Counted from the stretch's first letter, positions 10,518-20,605 are shown. The stretch: DNA of 64,000 nt from Serinicoccus chungangensis (GCF_006337125.1 NZ_CP040887.1:620001-684000), one strand, 5' to 3'. A program made the numbers and translations. The notes: generated by a model not told the origin, from the letters alone.

Positions 10518-12062
10518 GGCACAGCACCAGGGACCGCCCTCAGGGACTCGCAGGACACCGCGGTGTCCCGTGTCCTCGACGCGCGACCGTTCGTCATCCC
10601 GGATGCCCTGAGGCAGTCCGAGCGGCTCCCGAACGGCGGCCGCAAGGCGCCGCACCGGGCCCGCCGCTACCTCACCGGCTACCTCACCACCCTCAAGGTC
10701 CTCGACCTGCTCCTGGTGACGTCCGCCGTGCTGGTGGCCCACGTCACCCGGTTCGGGATCGACGAGCAGACGGTGGGCGGGCTCGGCATCGGCTACGGCT
10801 ACGTCGCCCTCGGCCTGGTCGTCGCCTGGGTCCTGTCGTTGAACATTCAACGCGCCTACGACGGTCGCACCGTGGGGCACGGCGTGCAGGAGTACCGCCA
10901 GGTGTTCCAGGGCTCGACGTGGGTGTTCGCGGTGCTGGCGATCACCGGGTTCGCCTTCCAGATCGAGTTCGCCCGTGGCTTCGTGCTGCTCGCCTACCCG
11001 CTCGGCACGCTGCTCCTGCTGACCGGTCGCTGGGGTGCGCGGCGCTGGCTCGTCGCGCGGCGCAGGACCGGTGAGCTCTCCGACCGGGTCATCCTCGTGG
11101 GGGACACCGACCACGTGGCCGGGCTCGTCGGTGCGCTGCGGCGGACTCCCGACGCCGGCTACCAGGTGCTCGGTGCCTGCGTCGACGACGCCAGCGGTGA
11201 GGTGGCCGGGGTGCCGGTGCTGGGACCGGAGTCCGACGTGCTCCTCAAGGCGTTCGAGCACCACGTCGACGTCGTCGCCGTCTCCTCCTCGGCGGGTCTG
11301 GGCACCACCGGTCTCCGGCAGCTCGGCTGGGCGCTGGAGGCCACCGACATCGACCTCGTGGTCGCGCCCGGCATCATGGACGTCGCCGGACCCCGCGTCC
11401 TCACCCGGCCGGTGCAGGGTCTGCCGCTGATCCACGTCGAGGCGCCCCGCTTCGTCGGCCCCGAGCGGGTGCTCAAGAACGTCATGGACCGGCTGGCCGC
11501 CCTGCTCGTCACCCTCATCCTCGGTCCGGTCATGCTCGCCGTGGCGCTCGCCGTCAAGCTCGAGGACCGCGGCCCGGTGCTGTTCCGGCAGGAGCGCGTG
11601 GGCCAGGACGGCCGCAGCTTCTCGATGTTCAAGTTCCGCAGCATGGTGCTGGACGCCGAGGACCGGCTGGCCGACCTCACCGCCGCCAACGAGGGAGCCG
11701 GCCCGCTGTTCAAGATGCAGCACGACCCGCGGGTGACGAGGGTGGGTGCCTTCATCCGCCGCTACTCCCTCGACGAGCTGCCGCAGCTGCTCAACGTGCT
11801 GCGCGGCGAGATGAGCCTGGTCGGGCCGCGGCCGCCGCTGCCCCGCGAGGTGGCGGAGTACGCCGAGGACACCCACCGCCGGCTCCTGGTGCGGCCGGGT
11901 ATGACCGGTCTGTGGCAGATCAGCGGTCGCAGCGACCTCTCCTGGGACGAGGCCGTGCGTCTGGACCTCTACTACGTCGAGAACTGGAACCCCATCCTCG
12001 ACCTCATGATCATGTGGCGCACGGCGCGCGTGGTGGTGAGCAGGGACAGCGGGGCCTACTGA
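10503..12062 (+). CDS. Exopolysaccharide polyprenyl glycosylphosphotransferase (priming sugar transferase)
   Basis: 519 residues. It transfers a sugar phosphate to undecaprenyl phosphate to begin a surface polysaccharide. Residues about 60-190 hold four or five membrane helices, followed by a Rossmann-like segment starting VILVGDTDHVAGLV, then the bacterial sugar transferase domain from about residue 320. The latter shows the membrane helix LAALLVTLILGPVMLAVAL, MFKFRSMVLDAE, DELPQLLNVLRGEMSLVGPRPP and RPGMTGLWQISGRSDLSWDEA. The layout matches WbaP/CpsE. No other glycosyltransferases adjoin it. A tyrosine phosphatase gene lies 0.6 kb upstream. The sugar is unknown. Confidence 0.92.
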   Translation: MTVITGTAPGTALRDSQDTAVSRVLDARPFVIPDALRQSERLPNGGRKAPHRARRYLTGYLTTLKVLDLLLVTSAVLVAHVTRFGIDEQTVGGLGIGYGYVALGLVVAWVLSLNIQRAYDGRTVGHGVQEYRQVFQGSTWVFAVLAITGFAFQIEFARGFVLLAYPLGTLLLLTGRWGARRWLVARRRTGELSDRVILVGDTDHVAGLVGALRRTPDAGYQVLGACVDDASGEVAGVPVLGPESDVLLKAFEHHVDVVAVSSSAGLGTTGLRQLGWALEATDIDLVVAPGIMDVAGPRVLTRPVQGLPLIHVEAPRFVGPERVLKNVMDRLAALLVTLILGPVMLAVALAVKLEDRGPVLFRQERVGQDGRSFSMFKFRSMVLDAEDRLADLTAANEGAGPLFKMQHDPRVTRVGAFIRRYSLDELPQLLNVLRGEMSLVGPRPPLPREVAEYAEDTHRRLLVRPGMTGLWQISGRSDLSWDEAVRLDLYYVENWNPILDLMIMWRTARVVVSRDSGAY

Positions 12063-12075
12063 CCGGTGGCTCGGC

Positions 12076-12081
12076 TAGGGT
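12076..12081 (+). promoter_or_regulatory. -10 element for leaderless pheA
   Basis: TAGGGT lies 7 nt before the GTG chosen for pheA. This supports the start inside a longer open frame and a leaderless transcript. Confidence 0.5.
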
Positions 12082-12088
12082 TCCGGGG

Positions 12089-12997
12089 GTGACCTCGCGC
12101 ATCGCCTACCTCGGCCCGGCCGGCACCTTCACCGAGCAGGCGGTGCGGCAGTGGGACTCCCGAGGACTCCACGAGGCGACCCCCGTGCCGACCGCGGCCG
12201 AGGCCGTGCAGCGGCTGGTGGCGGGGGAGGCGCACGCCGCCGTCGTCCCGTTCGAGAACTCGGTCGAGGGGTCGGTCCCCGCCACCCTCCAGGCCCTGCT
12301 CGACCAGGACGGGGTGCGCATCGTCGAGGAGGTCCTGGTCGAGGTCCAGTTCGACCTGCTCGTCCGCCCCGGGACGAGCCAGGACCAGGTCCGGGTCGTG
12401 GCCACCCACCCGCACGCGGCCGCCCAGACCCGGGAGTGGACGGCACGACACCTGCCGCAGGCGCAGCTCGTCCCGGAGTCCTCCACGGCCCGGGCCGCGC
12501 AGGCGGTGGCCGAGGGGACCTACGACGCGGCCATCGCCTCGACCGAGGCCGCCCGGTCCTACGGCCTGGAGCGGGCGGCGGAGCGCATCGCGGACCGCGC
12601 CGGGGCGCTCACCCGCTTCGTCGTGCTGCGGCACGGTGCACCCGCGGCCGCGCCCACGGGCGCCGACCGGACGACCCTCGTGGCCCTCATCTGGCAGAAC
12701 CGTCCGGGTGCCCTGCTGGAGCTGCTCGAGCAGTTCGCGGTGCGCGGCATCGACCTCACCCGGCTGGAGTCGCGCCCGACCGGCGAGGGGCTGGGGGAGT
12801 ACTGCTTCTGGATCGACGCCGACGGCCACGTCGGCGAGCCGCGGATGGGTGAGGCGCTGCTCGGCCTGCGCCGGACGTGCAGGGACGTGCGCTTCCTCGG
12901 GTCCTACCCCCGGGCCGACGGGCACGCCCGTCCGGTCCCCGTCCACGCCGACGAGCAGGCCTACGCCGAGGCGCGGTCCTGGCTTGAGGCCCTCTGA
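12089..12997 (+). CDS. pheA: Prephenate dehydratase
   Basis: 302 residues. It converts prephenate to phenylpyruvate for phenylalanine synthesis. The catalytic domain opens with IAYLGPAGTFTEQA and includes VVPFENSVEGSVPATLQAL, ASTEAARSYGL and the Thr-containing TRFVVL. An ACT regulatory domain follows: TLVALIWQNRPGALLELL, then ESRPTGEGLGEYCFWIDADGH. No chorismate mutase domain is present, as usual in actinobacteria. The chosen GTG begins the family's N-terminus; the longer open frame runs back into the sugar transferase gene. Length fits monofunctional PheA. Confidence 0.96.
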   Translation: MTSRIAYLGPAGTFTEQAVRQWDSRGLHEATPVPTAAEAVQRLVAGEAHAAVVPFENSVEGSVPATLQALLDQDGVRIVEEVLVEVQFDLLVRPGTSQDQVRVVATHPHAAAQTREWTARHLPQAQLVPESSTARAAQAVAEGTYDAAIASTEAARSYGLERAAERIADRAGALTRFVVLRHGAPAAAPTGADRTTLVALIWQNRPGALLELLEQFAVRGIDLTRLESRPTGEGLGEYCFWIDADGHVGEPRMGEALLGLRRTCRDVRFLGSYPRADGHARPVPVHADEQAYAEARSWLEAL

Positions 12998-13043
12998 CCC
13001 CGGCCCTCACCCACCCGTCGGACGCGCTCGGCGCGGTGCAGGA

Positions 13044-13715
13044 TCAGCCGTCGAGCTGCAGCCAGGTGGCCCACCCACCGTTGAGGACCAGCCAGGCCAT
13101 GAGCCCGTAGCCGGCCTGACCGGGGTGGACGGTGTCGCCGGCGGCGAGGTCGGACTGCCACTGGTCGTGACCCAGCAGCGGGGTGAAGCAGTCGACGAAC
13201 GGCACACCTCGCCGCGAGCAGACGTCGGCGAGCGCGTCGGCGAGCGTCTGCAACCGGGCGTTGACCTCGGCGTCGAGGGTGGGGGTGGGACCGACGACGA
13301 AGGTCGCGATGCCCGTCGAGCTCGCCTCGTCGAGCACGTTGGCCAGGTTGAGCCGGGAGCGGGCGGTGGTGATCCCCTGCTCGACGTCCTCGGCGCCGAC
13401 GCCGACGACCAGGCGGCGCTCGCCGCGGCCCTGCCACCGGGCAGGGCACTCGGCCCGCCACCGGTTCATCACGTCGGCCGAGCTGGCGCCGCGGACCCCG
13501 AGGTTGTAGCTGGTGATGTCGGTGTCGGTCCCGCCGCGGTCGGTGCGGCCCACGACGCGGTTGACCCAGCCGAGGGCCTTGGGGTCGCCGTACCCGGCGA
13601 CGAACCCGTCGCCGACGAAGCACAGCCCGATGTCCCGCGGGCCGTCGGTCACCTGGAAGTCGGCGCTGGGGGCGTACTCCAGCTCCACCCGTCCGCCCTG
13701 GTCCGTGGTGCTCAC
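13044..13715 (-). CDS. SGNH/GDSL-hydrolase-like protein with altered catalytic residues
   Basis: 223 residues, clearly of the SGNH fold. Block I reads FVGDGFVAGYGDP, so the nucleophile Ser of GDS is Gly. Block II Gly is present in YNLGVRGASSADV. Block III reads GVGAEDV where the family has GxND. Block V DTVHPGQAGY retains Asp and His. With Ser and Asn both replaced, ordinary esterase chemistry is unlikely, so this may be a binding protein or a degenerate paralogue. The GTG start overlaps the stop of the upstream GNAT gene (GTGA), so it is translated with kgd-GNAT. No signal peptide is visible. Confidence 0.8.
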   Translation of the reverse strand: MSTTDQGGRVELEYAPSADFQVTDGPRDIGLCFVGDGFVAGYGDPKALGWVNRVVGRTDRGGTDTDITSYNLGVRGASSADVMNRWRAECPARWQGRGERRLVVGVGAEDVEQGITTARSRLNLANVLDEASSTGIATFVVGPTPTLDAEVNARLQTLADALADVCSRRGVPFVDCFTPLLGHDQWQSDLAAGDTVHPGQAGYGLMAWLVLNGGWATWLQLDG

Positions 13716-14764
13716 CGTCCGTCCTCCGGGTCGAGGCTCACCATGCGGTGCCACGACTGCGTGACGTAGCGGGTCTCCCACCCCAGCGAGCGGTAGAGCC
13801 CGTCGGCGCCGGTGGGGGAGTCCGCGTCCACCTCCAGACCGACCGAGGAGCGGCCCCGTGCCGCCGCGTCCGCGACGACGGTCCGCAGGAGGCCCTTGGC
13901 GACCCCGCGACCGCGCGCCCGTCGGTGCACCCCGATGTAGTCGATGTAGGAGCCGTCCGGCTGCGCCGTCCCGTCCGCGTCGACGCCGCCCCGGCTGATG
14001 GAGGCCACGACCGCCCCCGCGGGCTCGCCGTCCACCGTCGCCAGCCACCAGTGGTCCCAGCGGTGACCCGGGTCCTCGCGCAGACGCGACACGAACTCCT
14101 CGAAGGTCTCGCGGTAGGAGTTGAAGTGGTCGGCGAACGACTCCTCCAGGACGAGGTGCACGGCCCGCAGGTCCTCCTCGTGGGGCATCCCGACGCCCTC
14201 GTCCTGGCGCACCCGGAAGATCTCGACGCCCTCGCGCAGCTCGGGGGCCCCGGCGTCCGCCGCCGCGTCGACCGGCCGGGTCATCTGCCACCAGTCACGG
14301 ACGTGCTCGTAGCCGGCCGCCCGCAGCCACCGCTGCTGGCGCTCGTCGTCCTCGAAGGCGCCGGAGTCCAGCTGGGTGCGCTCCATCCCCCGCTCGTCCA
14401 GCAGCTCACGGCCGAGCTCCTGCACGCGGTCGAACGCCCAGGCCGCCAGCGGGTCCGCCTGCTCGTCCGGCAGGTCGGGGTCGATCGTGACCCCCACCAG
14501 CACCCGGCCGGCGGCCCGGTCGTGCAGGCTCAACCAGGCGCGGGTGGTGCCGTCGGCGTCCCGCACCATCTCGTGACGGTGGGTGCTGGCACCGCGACCG
14601 CTCACCTCGGCGCGGACCGAGTCGCTCTGCGCCCCGGGCCACCCGCGGGCCTCCCGCTCGTGCCGGCGCAGCAGCCGGACGAGGTCGTCCAGGTCCGCCT
14701 CGGTCGGGCTCGAGGCCGACATGCCCTCGGGGAGGGGTGCTGGCGCGTGCGTCGCCGTGCTCAT
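13712..14764 (-). CDS. Tandem GNAT acetyltransferase
   Basis: 350 residues with two GNAT folds. The N-terminal half (about 20-170) is degenerate. The C-terminal half shows [21 protein letters not shown], the acetyl-CoA pyrophosphate loop, followed by [20 protein letters not shown]. This bipartite plan resembles MshD-like and other two-domain acetyltransferases, but MshD's own signatures are not evident, so the substrate is unknown. Its ATG overlaps the kgd stop (ATGA) and its stop overlaps the SGNH-like gene, giving a coupled three-gene run. A far longer open frame through kgd in this register is an artefact of high GC. Confidence 0.85.
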   Translation of the reverse strand: MSTATHAPAPLPEGMSASSPTEADLDDLVRLLRRHEREARGWPGAQSDSVRAEVSGRGASTHRHEMVRDADGTTRAWLSLHDRAAGRVLVGVTIDPDLPDEQADPLAAWAFDRVQELGRELLDERGMERTQLDSGAFEDDERQQRWLRAAGYEHVRDWWQMTRPVDAAADAGAPELREGVEIFRVRQDEGVGMPHEEDLRAVHLVLEESFADHFNSYRETFEEFVSRLREDPGHRWDHWWLATVDGEPAGAVVASISRGGVDADGTAQPDGSYIDYIGVHRRARGRGVAKGLLRTVVADAAARGRSSVGLEVDADSPTGADGLYRSLGWETRYVTQSWHRMVSLDPEDGR

Positions 14765-17700
14765 GCGCGCCGGGAGAAGGCCTCGTCGTGCAGGGCGGCC
14801 TGCTCGACGGCGTGGACCTTGGCCGACCCGGTCGCGGGTGAGGCGGAGGCGGGGCGGCTGACCACGCGCAGCGGCCGCTCCTCGCCGTGCTGCCGCAACG
14901 CGTCCGGCAGGTTGAGGGCCATGAACGGCCACGCTCCCTGGTTCTTCGGCTCGTTCTGGACCCAGACCAGCTCCGCGTCGGGGTACTGCGCGGTGAGTGC
15001 CGCCAGCTGCTTGCCGGGGACGGGGTAGAGCTGCTCGACGCGCAGGATGGCGGTGCGCTCGTCCTCGCGCTTGCTGCGCTCGTCCTCGAGGTCGTAGACC
15101 AGCTTGCTCGAGGCGATGAGCACCCGGTCGACGGCGGCCGGGTCGAGGTCGACCCGGTCCGGCAGCACCGGCTCGAAGGTGCCGCCGGTGAAGTCCTCGA
15201 CCGCGCTCGCCGCGGCCTTGAGGCGAAGCATGGCCTTCGGGGTGAAGACCACGAGCGGACGACGGGGGCGCGCCGCGGCGTGCGCGCGCAGCAGGTGGAA
15301 GTAGGACGCGGGGGTCGAGGGGTAGGCGACCCTCATGTTGTCCTCCGCGCACTGCTGCAGGAAGCGTTCGATGCGGGCGGAGGAGTGGTCCGGTCCCTGG
15401 CCCTCGTAGCCGTGCGGCAGCAGGAGCACCACCGAGCTGCGCTGGTCCCACTTCTGCTCCGAGGAGCTGATGAACTCGTCGACGACCGTCTGCGCGCCGT
15501 TGACGAAGTCGCCGAACTGCGCCTCCCAGAGCACGAGGGCGTCGGTCTTCTCGACCGAGTAGCCGTACTCGAAGCCCATGGCCGCGAACTCCGACAGCAG
15601 GGAGTCGTAGACCTCGAAGGGGGCCTGGTCCTCGGTGAGGTGGTCCAGCGGGGTCCAGGTGGCGGCGGTGCCGTTGTCGGTGAGCACGGCGTGCCGCTGC
15701 ACGAAGGTGCCGCGCCGGCTGTCCTGACCGACGAGGCGGACCGGGGTCCCCTCCGTCACCAGCGAGCCGAACGCGATGAGCTCGGCCATGGCCCAGTCGA
15801 TGCCGCCCTCGCGGGTCATCTGCTGACGGGAGGTCAGCAGCTTGCCGAGCTTGGCGTGGACGGTGAAGTCCTCCGGCGGGGAGGCGAAGGCGTCCCCGAC
15901 GGCCCGGACGGCCTCCTCCGAGATCGCGGTGGGACGTGGCCGCGTCGACGCGTCGCCGTCGTCCTGGGCGTGCGGGCGCTCCAGGCCGCCGCCGCCGTCG
16001 TCGGTCTCGCCCTTGAGGGCCTTCTTGGTCTCGGTGAAGACGTTCTCCAGCTGGCGCTGGTAGTCGCGCAGCGCCGCCTCGGCCTCGTCCACCGAGATGT
16101 CCCCGCGGCCGATGAGCGACTCGGTGTAGAGCTTGCGGACCGAGCGCTTGGCCTCGATGAGGTCGTACATCAGCGGCTGCGTCATCGAGGGGTCGTCCCC
16201 CTCGTTGTGGCCGCGGCGCCGGTAGCAGACCAGGTCGATGACGACGTCCTTGCCGAACGTCTGGCGGAACTCGTAGGCGAGCTCGGCGACCCGGACCACG
16301 GCCTCGGGGTCGTCCCCGTTGACGTGGAAGATCGGCGCCTGCACCGTGCGCGCCAGGTCGGTGCAGTAGACCGAGGAGCGCGAGTGCTGCGGGGCGGTGG
16401 TGAAGCCGACCTGGTTGTTGATGACGACGTGCAGCGTCCCGCCCGTGCGGTAGGCCGGCAGCTCGGACATCTGCATCGTCTCGAGCACGACCCCCTGCCC
16501 GGCGAAGGCCGCGTCGCCGTGCATGAGCACCGGCATGACCGTGCTGAGGTCGGCGTCGGTCTCGCGGACCAGGCGGTCCTGCTTGGCCCGGGTGATGCCC
16601 TCGAGCACCGGGTTCACCGCCTCGAGGTGCGAGGGGTTGGCCGCGAGGTAGACGCGGGTGGTCTTGCCGTCCTCCGTGGTGAACTCGCCCTCGGTGCCGA
16701 GGTGGTACTTCACGTCGCCGGACCCCTGGACCGAGCCGGGGGCCTGCTTGCCCTCGAACTCGCGGAAGATCTGGCCGTAGGACTTGCCTGCGAGGTTGGC
16801 GAGGACGTTGAGCCGGCCGCGGTGCGGCATACCGATCGTCACCTCGGTGAGGCCGTCGTCCGCCGCGCGGTTGAGCACCTTGTCCAGCAGCGCGATGACC
16901 GACTCGCCGCCCTCGAGGCTGAACCGCTTCTGCCCGACGAACTTCGTCTGCAGGAAGGTCTCGAAGGCCTCCGCCGCGTTGAGTCGCCGCAGGATGCGCA
17001 GCTGCTCGGCCGGGGCCGGCTTCTCGAAGGGGACCTCGAGCTTCTCCTGGAACCACTCGCGCTGCTCGGGGTCCTGGATGTGCATGTACTCGATGCCGAC
17101 GGTGCGGCAGTAGGTGTCGCGCAGGATCCCGAGGATGCGGCGCAGGCTCAGCCGTGGCTTGCCGCCGAAGCCTCCGGTGGGGACCTCGCGGTCGAGGTCC
17201 CACAGGGTCAGGCCGTGGTTCTCGATGGCCAGGTCGGGGTGCCGACGCTGGCGGTACTCCAGCGGGTCGGTGTCGGCCATGAGGTGGCCCCGCACCCGGT
17301 AGGCGTGGATGAGCTCCTGGATCCGGCTCGGCTTGGAGATGTCGTCGTCGTGCGTGGCCGCGATGTCCGGGTTCCAGCGGATCGGCTCGTAGGGGATCCG
17401 CAGCGAGGTGAAGATCTCGTCGTAGAAGCCCTCCTGCCCCAGCAGCAGCTGGTGCATGATCTTGAGGAACTCCCCCGACTGGGCACCCTGGATGATGCGG
17501 TGGTCGTAGGTGGAGGTCAGCGTGAGGATCTTGCTGACCCCGTTGGCCAGGATGCGCTCGGTCGCGGCGCCCTGCCACTCGGCCGGGTAGTCCAGCGAGC
17601 CGACGCCGATGATGGCGCCCTGCCCCTGCATGAGCCGCGGCACCGAGTGCAGGGTGCCGATCCCGCCGGGGTTGGTGAGGCTGATCGTCGTGCCCTGGAA

Positions 17701-18705
17701 GTCCTCGAGGGTGAGCTTGCCGTCGCGGGCCTTGCGCACCACCTTCTCGTAGGCGCTCCAGAACTCGTAGAAGCTCATCTCCTCGGCGCTCTTGATGCTG
17801 GGCACGAGGAGCTGCCGGGTGCCGTCCGGCTTCGGCACGTCGATGGCCAGTCCGAGGTTGATGTGGGCGGGCTCGACGAGCTGGGGCTTGCCGTTCTCCT
17901 CGGCGAAGCCGTTGTTCATGGCCGGCATCGCGCGCAGCGCCCGGACCATGGCGTAGCCGATGATGTGGGTGAAGCTCACCTTGCCGCCGCGGCTGCGGGC
18001 GAGGTGGTTGTTGATGACCGTCCGGTTGTCGATGAGCAGCTTCGCCGGCAGGTTGCGGGCGCTCGTGGCGGTCGGCACCTCCAGCGAGCTGTTCATGTTG
18101 GAGACCACCCGGGCCGCGGCTCCCCGCAACGGCGTGAGGGTGACCTCCTCCTGGGGGCCGGCCTTCTTCGGGGCGGGTGCCTCGCGGGACATCGGTGCCT
18201 TCTGATTGGTGCTGGTGCTCTCGTCCGGGGCGCCGGAGTCGCCCGACCCCTCCGTCGACGGGGCCCTCTTCTGCTGCGTGCCCCCGGTCTTGTCCGTGGT
18301 GCTGGACGCGTCCTTCGTCGTGCTGCCGGACGTGTCCTTCCTCCCCGACCCGTCTGTGCCGCCCCCCGACGTCGTGCCGGTCCCGCGGGCCTGCGAGGAC
18401 CTGCGCGGTGGCGCCGGCGCCACCTTCGGTCCGGAGGAGGGGGCCGGGCGGGTCTCGGTGGAGCCGCGTGCGGGGTCCGAGCCGTTGCTGCCCGCCCGGT
18501 CCTGCGCGCCGGACGTGCCGTCCTGCGCGCGGTCGGACGGCCCCGAGCCGTTGTTGCCGGGGCCCGTCCGACCCTTCTCGAAGTAGCGTCTCCAGGACGG
18601 GTCGACCGACCCCGGATCCTGGTCGAACTGCTCCCGCATCTCCTCCACGAGCCACTCGTTGGCTCCGAAGTCGGTGGTGGTGTCGCTGCTCGGCGGGTTG
18701 GCCAC
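14761..18705 (-). CDS. kgd: Multifunctional 2-oxoglutarate metabolism enzyme (fused SucB-like and SucA-like domains)
   Basis: 1314 residues. The N-terminus [22 protein letters not shown] is the E1 helper segment. A Gly/Ser/Thr-rich linker runs from about residue 48 to 180. A dihydrolipoyl succinyltransferase-type domain follows ([17 protein letters not shown], with catalytic [11 protein letters not shown]), then the thiamine-diphosphate E1 domain with [26 protein letters not shown] and [10 protein letters not shown]. The fusion is the actinobacterial Kgd/OdhA type, giving 2-oxoglutarate dehydrogenase or decarboxylase activity, and it acts with lipoyl E2 and Lpd encoded elsewhere. There is no lipoyl domain here. 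The start is a GTG. The linker is longer than I expect for this family. Confidence 0.96.
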   Translation of the reverse strand: MANPPSSDTTTDFGANEWLVEEMREQFDQDPGSVDPSWRRYFEKGRTGPGNNGSGPSDRAQDGTSGAQDRAGSNGSDPARGSTETRPAPSSGPKVAPAPPRRSSQARGTGTTSGGGTDGSGRKDTSGSTTKDASSTTDKTGGTQQKRAPSTEGSGDSGAPDESTSTNQKAPMSREAPAPKKAGPQEEVTLTPLRGAAARVVSNMNSSLEVPTATSARNLPAKLLIDNRTVINNHLARSRGGKVSFTHIIGYAMVRALRAMPAMNNGFAEENGKPQLVEPAHINLGLAIDVPKPDGTRQLLVPSIKSAEEMSFYEFWSAYEKVVRKARDGKLTLEDFQGTTISLTNPGGIGTLHSVPRLMQGQGAIIGVGSLDYPAEWQGAATERILANGVSKILTLTSTYDHRIIQGAQSGEFLKIMHQLLLGQEGFYDEIFTSLRIPYEPIRWNPDIAATHDDDISKPSRIQELIHAYRVRGHLMADTDPLEYRQRRHPDLAIENHGLTLWDLDREVPTGGFGGKPRLSLRRILGILRDTYCRTVGIEYMHIQDPEQREWFQEKLEVPFEKPAPAEQLRILRRLNAAEAFETFLQTKFVGQKRFSLEGGESVIALLDKVLNRAADDGLTEVTIGMPHRGRLNVLANLAGKSYGQIFREFEGKQAPGSVQGSGDVKYHLGTEGEFTTEDGKTTRVYLAANPSHLEAVNPVLEGITRAKQDRLVRETDADLSTVMPVLMHGDAAFAGQGVVLETMQMSELPAYRTGGTLHVVINNQVGFTTAPQHSRSSVYCTDLARTVQAPIFHVNGDDPEAVVRVAELAYEFRQTFGKDVVIDLVCYRRRGHNEGDDPSMTQPLMYDLIEAKRSVRKLYTESLIGRGDISVDEAEAALRDYQRQLENVFTETKKALKGETDDGGGGLERPHAQDDGDASTRPRPTAISEEAVRAVGDAFASPPEDFTVHAKLGKLLTSRQQMTREGGIDWAMAELIAFGSLVTEGTPVRLVGQDSRRGTFVQRHAVLTDNGTAATWTPLDHLTEDQAPFEVYDSLLSEFAAMGFEYGYSVEKTDALVLWEAQFGDFVNGAQTVVDEFISSSEQKWDQRSSVVLLLPHGYEGQGPDHSSARIERFLQQCAEDNMRVAYPSTPASYFHLLRAHAAARPRRPLVVFTPKAMLRLKAAASAVEDFTGGTFEPVLPDRVDLDPAAVDRVLIASSKLVYDLEDERSKREDERTAILRVEQLYPVPGKQLAALTAQYPDAELVWVQNEPKNQGAWPFMALNLPDALRQHGEERPLRVVSRPASASPATGSAKVHAVEQAALHDEAFSRRA

Positions 18706-18769
18706 GGGGTTAGCGCCTCATCTCACGTCCGGGGATCACCAGCATGCGTCCGCTGCATGTGCGCCGCCC

Positions 18770-18775
18770 AGCCTA
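18770..18775 (-). promoter_or_regulatory. Candidate -10 element for kgd
   Basis: TAGGCT on the minus strand, preceded by GA, about 65 nt before the kgd GTG. The -35 region is poor, so confidence is low. Confidence 0.3.
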
Positions 18776-18776
18776 T

Positions 18777-18809
18777 CGCCCTGCCTCTCCGGCCGCAGGG
18801 GCAGGGGCG
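18777..18809 (-). terminator. GC-rich hairpin between the ABC exporter operon and kgd
   Basis: Arms CGCCCTGCC and GGCAGGGGCG pair with one bulge. The element follows the ABC permease stop and precedes the kgd promoter, so it probably limits read-through. There is no U-tract. Confidence 0.4.
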
Positions 18810-18812
18810 AGG

Positions 18813-19652
18813 TCAGGCGACGTCGCGCCGGGCGGTGAGCAACCAGCCCAGGGCGGCCATGAACGCGGCGTATCCCAGCAGCACCAGCGTGCCCCAGCCC
18901 CACGACAGGGCGTCCTGCGCACCGCCCAGCGACTGGGCCATGCCCGGGTCGACCCCCGCGAAGAGGTCGAGGGCGCTCATGCTCGCCTGGCTGGGGAAGA
19001 ACTTCGAGGCGTCCGCCAGCTGCTCCACGAAGGTGAGGCCCAGGCCCAGCAGGGGCTCGACGAGGAGGGTGACGCCGACGCCGACGAAGAGGGCCACCAC
19101 CTGGTTGGTGATGAGCACGCCCAGGCCGAAGCCCATGAGCCCCCAGAGGACGAGCACGAGGATCATCCGGGCGAAGGTGGCGAGCAGCCCGGCCGGGTCC
19201 GGGAAGAGGCTCACGTCGCCGAGGGCCAGGGTGAGACCGCCGCCCACGACGCTGCCGAGGGTGAAGGCCACGGCGTTGACGGCGACGACGACCGCGACCG
19301 AGGCGAGCTTGGCGGCGATGAGCCGGCCGCGGCGGGGAGCCGCGAGCAGGGTGGCGGTGATCGTCTTGTGCCGGAACTCCCCGCTCATCGACAGGATGCC
19401 CAGGACCAGGGCCAGGAGGTAGCCGATCTGCACGCCCCCCGTGTAGACCAGACGGGCCACGACGTCCTCGCCGAACATCTCGGCCGGCACGATCATCGAG
19501 CCGTCCGGGCCGGGGAACTCGCCGATGATCGCGAGGAACAGCCCCTGCAGGGCGGCGAAGAGGCCACCCAGGATGACCATGGCCAGCGGCATCGACCAGG
19601 ACAGACGGGTGGTGGTGTACTTGCGCAGCTCGGCGCGCACGAGCGAGATCAT
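18813..19652 (-). CDS. ABC-2 type transporter permease
   Basis: 279 residues with six hydrophobic helices, including WSMPLAMVILGGLFAALQG, VAVVVAVNAVAFTLG and MILVLVLWGLMGFGLGVLI. The GEFRHKTITATLLAAPRR segment after helix two is typical of ABC-2 permeases partnered with a CcmA/DrrA-like ATPase. The substrate is unknown; systems of this kind export drugs, lipids or peptides. The start codon overlaps the stop of the ATPase gene (TGATG), so the two are one operon. The C-terminus ends shortly after the last helix. Confidence 0.9.
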   Translation of the reverse strand: MISLVRAELRKYTTTRLSWSMPLAMVILGGLFAALQGLFLAIIGEFPGPDGSMIVPAEMFGEDVVARLVYTGGVQIGYLLALVLGILSMSGEFRHKTITATLLAAPRRGRLIAAKLASVAVVVAVNAVAFTLGSVVGGGLTLALGDVSLFPDPAGLLATFARMILVLVLWGLMGFGLGVLITNQVVALFVGVGVTLLVEPLLGLGLTFVEQLADASKFFPSQASMSALDLFAGVDPGMAQSLGGAQDALSWGWGTLVLLGYAAFMAALGWLLTARRDVA

Positions 19653-20605
19653 CAGGCGGCCTCCGTCCCGGTGGCGAGGTTGCGGTTGCGGTGCTCGGGC
19701 GACTCGGTGAGCTCGAGGAACAGGCGCTCCAGGTCGGTGCGGAGCGGGCGCAGCTCGTGCACCGGGTGACCGGCCGCGTGCGCCGTCTCCCCGATGCGGG
19801 CGCCGTCGGCCCCGGTGACCCGCAGGCCACCGTCCTCGGGCTGCACCTCGAGGCCGGCGTCCTGGAGCACCCGGGCCAGCCCGGCCGGGTCGGCGACCCG
19901 GACCAGCACGGCCGGGTCGCCGCGCAGCTCGTCGATGGTGCCCTGGCGGGCCATCCGCCCGTTGGCGATGATGACGACGTCCTCGACGGTCTGCTCCACC
20001 TCGCCGAGGAGGTGCGAGCTGACCAGGACCGTCTTGCCCTGCTCCTGCGCCAGGTGACGCAGGAAGCCGCGCATCCAGCGGATCCCCTCGGGGTCCAGGC
20101 CGTTGGCGGGCTCGTCGAGCAGCAGCACGTCCGGGTCGCCGAGCAGCGCGGCCGCGAGACCGAGGCGCTGGCGCATGCCCATCGAGTAGCCCCCGGCCTT
20201 CTTGCGGGCGGCGGCGGGGATCCCCACGAGCTCCAGCAGCTCGTCGACGCGGCGGTCCGGGATGCCGTGGCTGGCCGCGAGCACGCGCAGGTGGTTGCGA
20301 CCGCTGCGGCCGGGGTGGAAGCCGGTGGCCTCGAGGGCCGCCCCGACGGTGCTCATGGGGGCGGCCAGGTCGGCATACCGCTGGCCGCCGATGAGGGCCT
20401 GACCGGAGGTGGGGCGCACCAGGCCGAGCAGCATGCGGAGGGTGGTCGTCTTGCCGGCGCCGTTCGGGCCGAGGAAGCCGGTGACCCGGGCGGGCGCGAC
20501 CTCGAAGCTGAGGTCGTCGACGGCGGTGAAGGAGCCGAAGGTCTTGGTGAGGCCGCGGACGCTGATGCCGGTCCCCGTCGGCGACGGCGCAGGTGGTGTC
20601 GTCAT
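19652..20605 (-). CDS. ABC transporter ATP-binding protein (drug/lipid exporter type)
   Basis: 317 residues. Walker A GPNGAGKTTT near residue 50, signature YSMGMRQRLGLA and Walker B DVLLLDEPANGLDPEG are all intact. The H-loop lies in VLVSSHLLGEVEQ. After about residue 220 comes the C-terminal accessory domain common in CcmA/DrrA ATPases. It drives the permease encoded immediately downstream in an overlapping arrangement. The leader contains TTGACT near the ATG but no clear promoter can be fixed. The transported compound cannot be inferred. Confidence 0.93.
   Translation of the reverse strand: MTTPPAPSPTGTGISVRGLTKTFGSFTAVDDLSFEVAPARVTGFLGPNGAGKTTTLRMLLGLVRPTSGQALIGGQRYADLAAPMSTVGAALEATGFHPGRSGRNHLRVLAASHGIPDRRVDELLELVGIPAAARKKAGGYSMGMRQRLGLAAALLGDPDVLLLDEPANGLDPEGIRWMRGFLRHLAQEQGKTVLVSSHLLGEVEQTVEDVVIIANGRMARQGTIDELRGDPAVLVRVADPAGLARVLQDAGLEVQPEDGGLRVTGADGARIGETAHAAGHPVHELRPLRTDLERLFLELTESPEHRNRNLATGTEAA

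Noticed and set aside
11912-12088. Upstream extension of pheA into the sugar transferase gene
   Set aside because: The extra residues match no family. The GTG at 12089 begins the conserved N-terminus and has a -10 box at the correct distance.
14765-18655. N-terminal extension of over 1200 residues to the tandem GNAT
   Set aside because: It is a shifted frame of kgd with Arg/Pro/Gly-rich composition. Only the last 350 residues, from the ATG overlapping the kgd stop, are a real protein.
14887-19422. A 1511-codon open frame on the plus strand antisense to kgd and the ABC permease
   Set aside because: At very high GC, frames opposite real genes stay open by codon bias. The translation has no recognisable domain, while the minus strand encodes intact Kgd.
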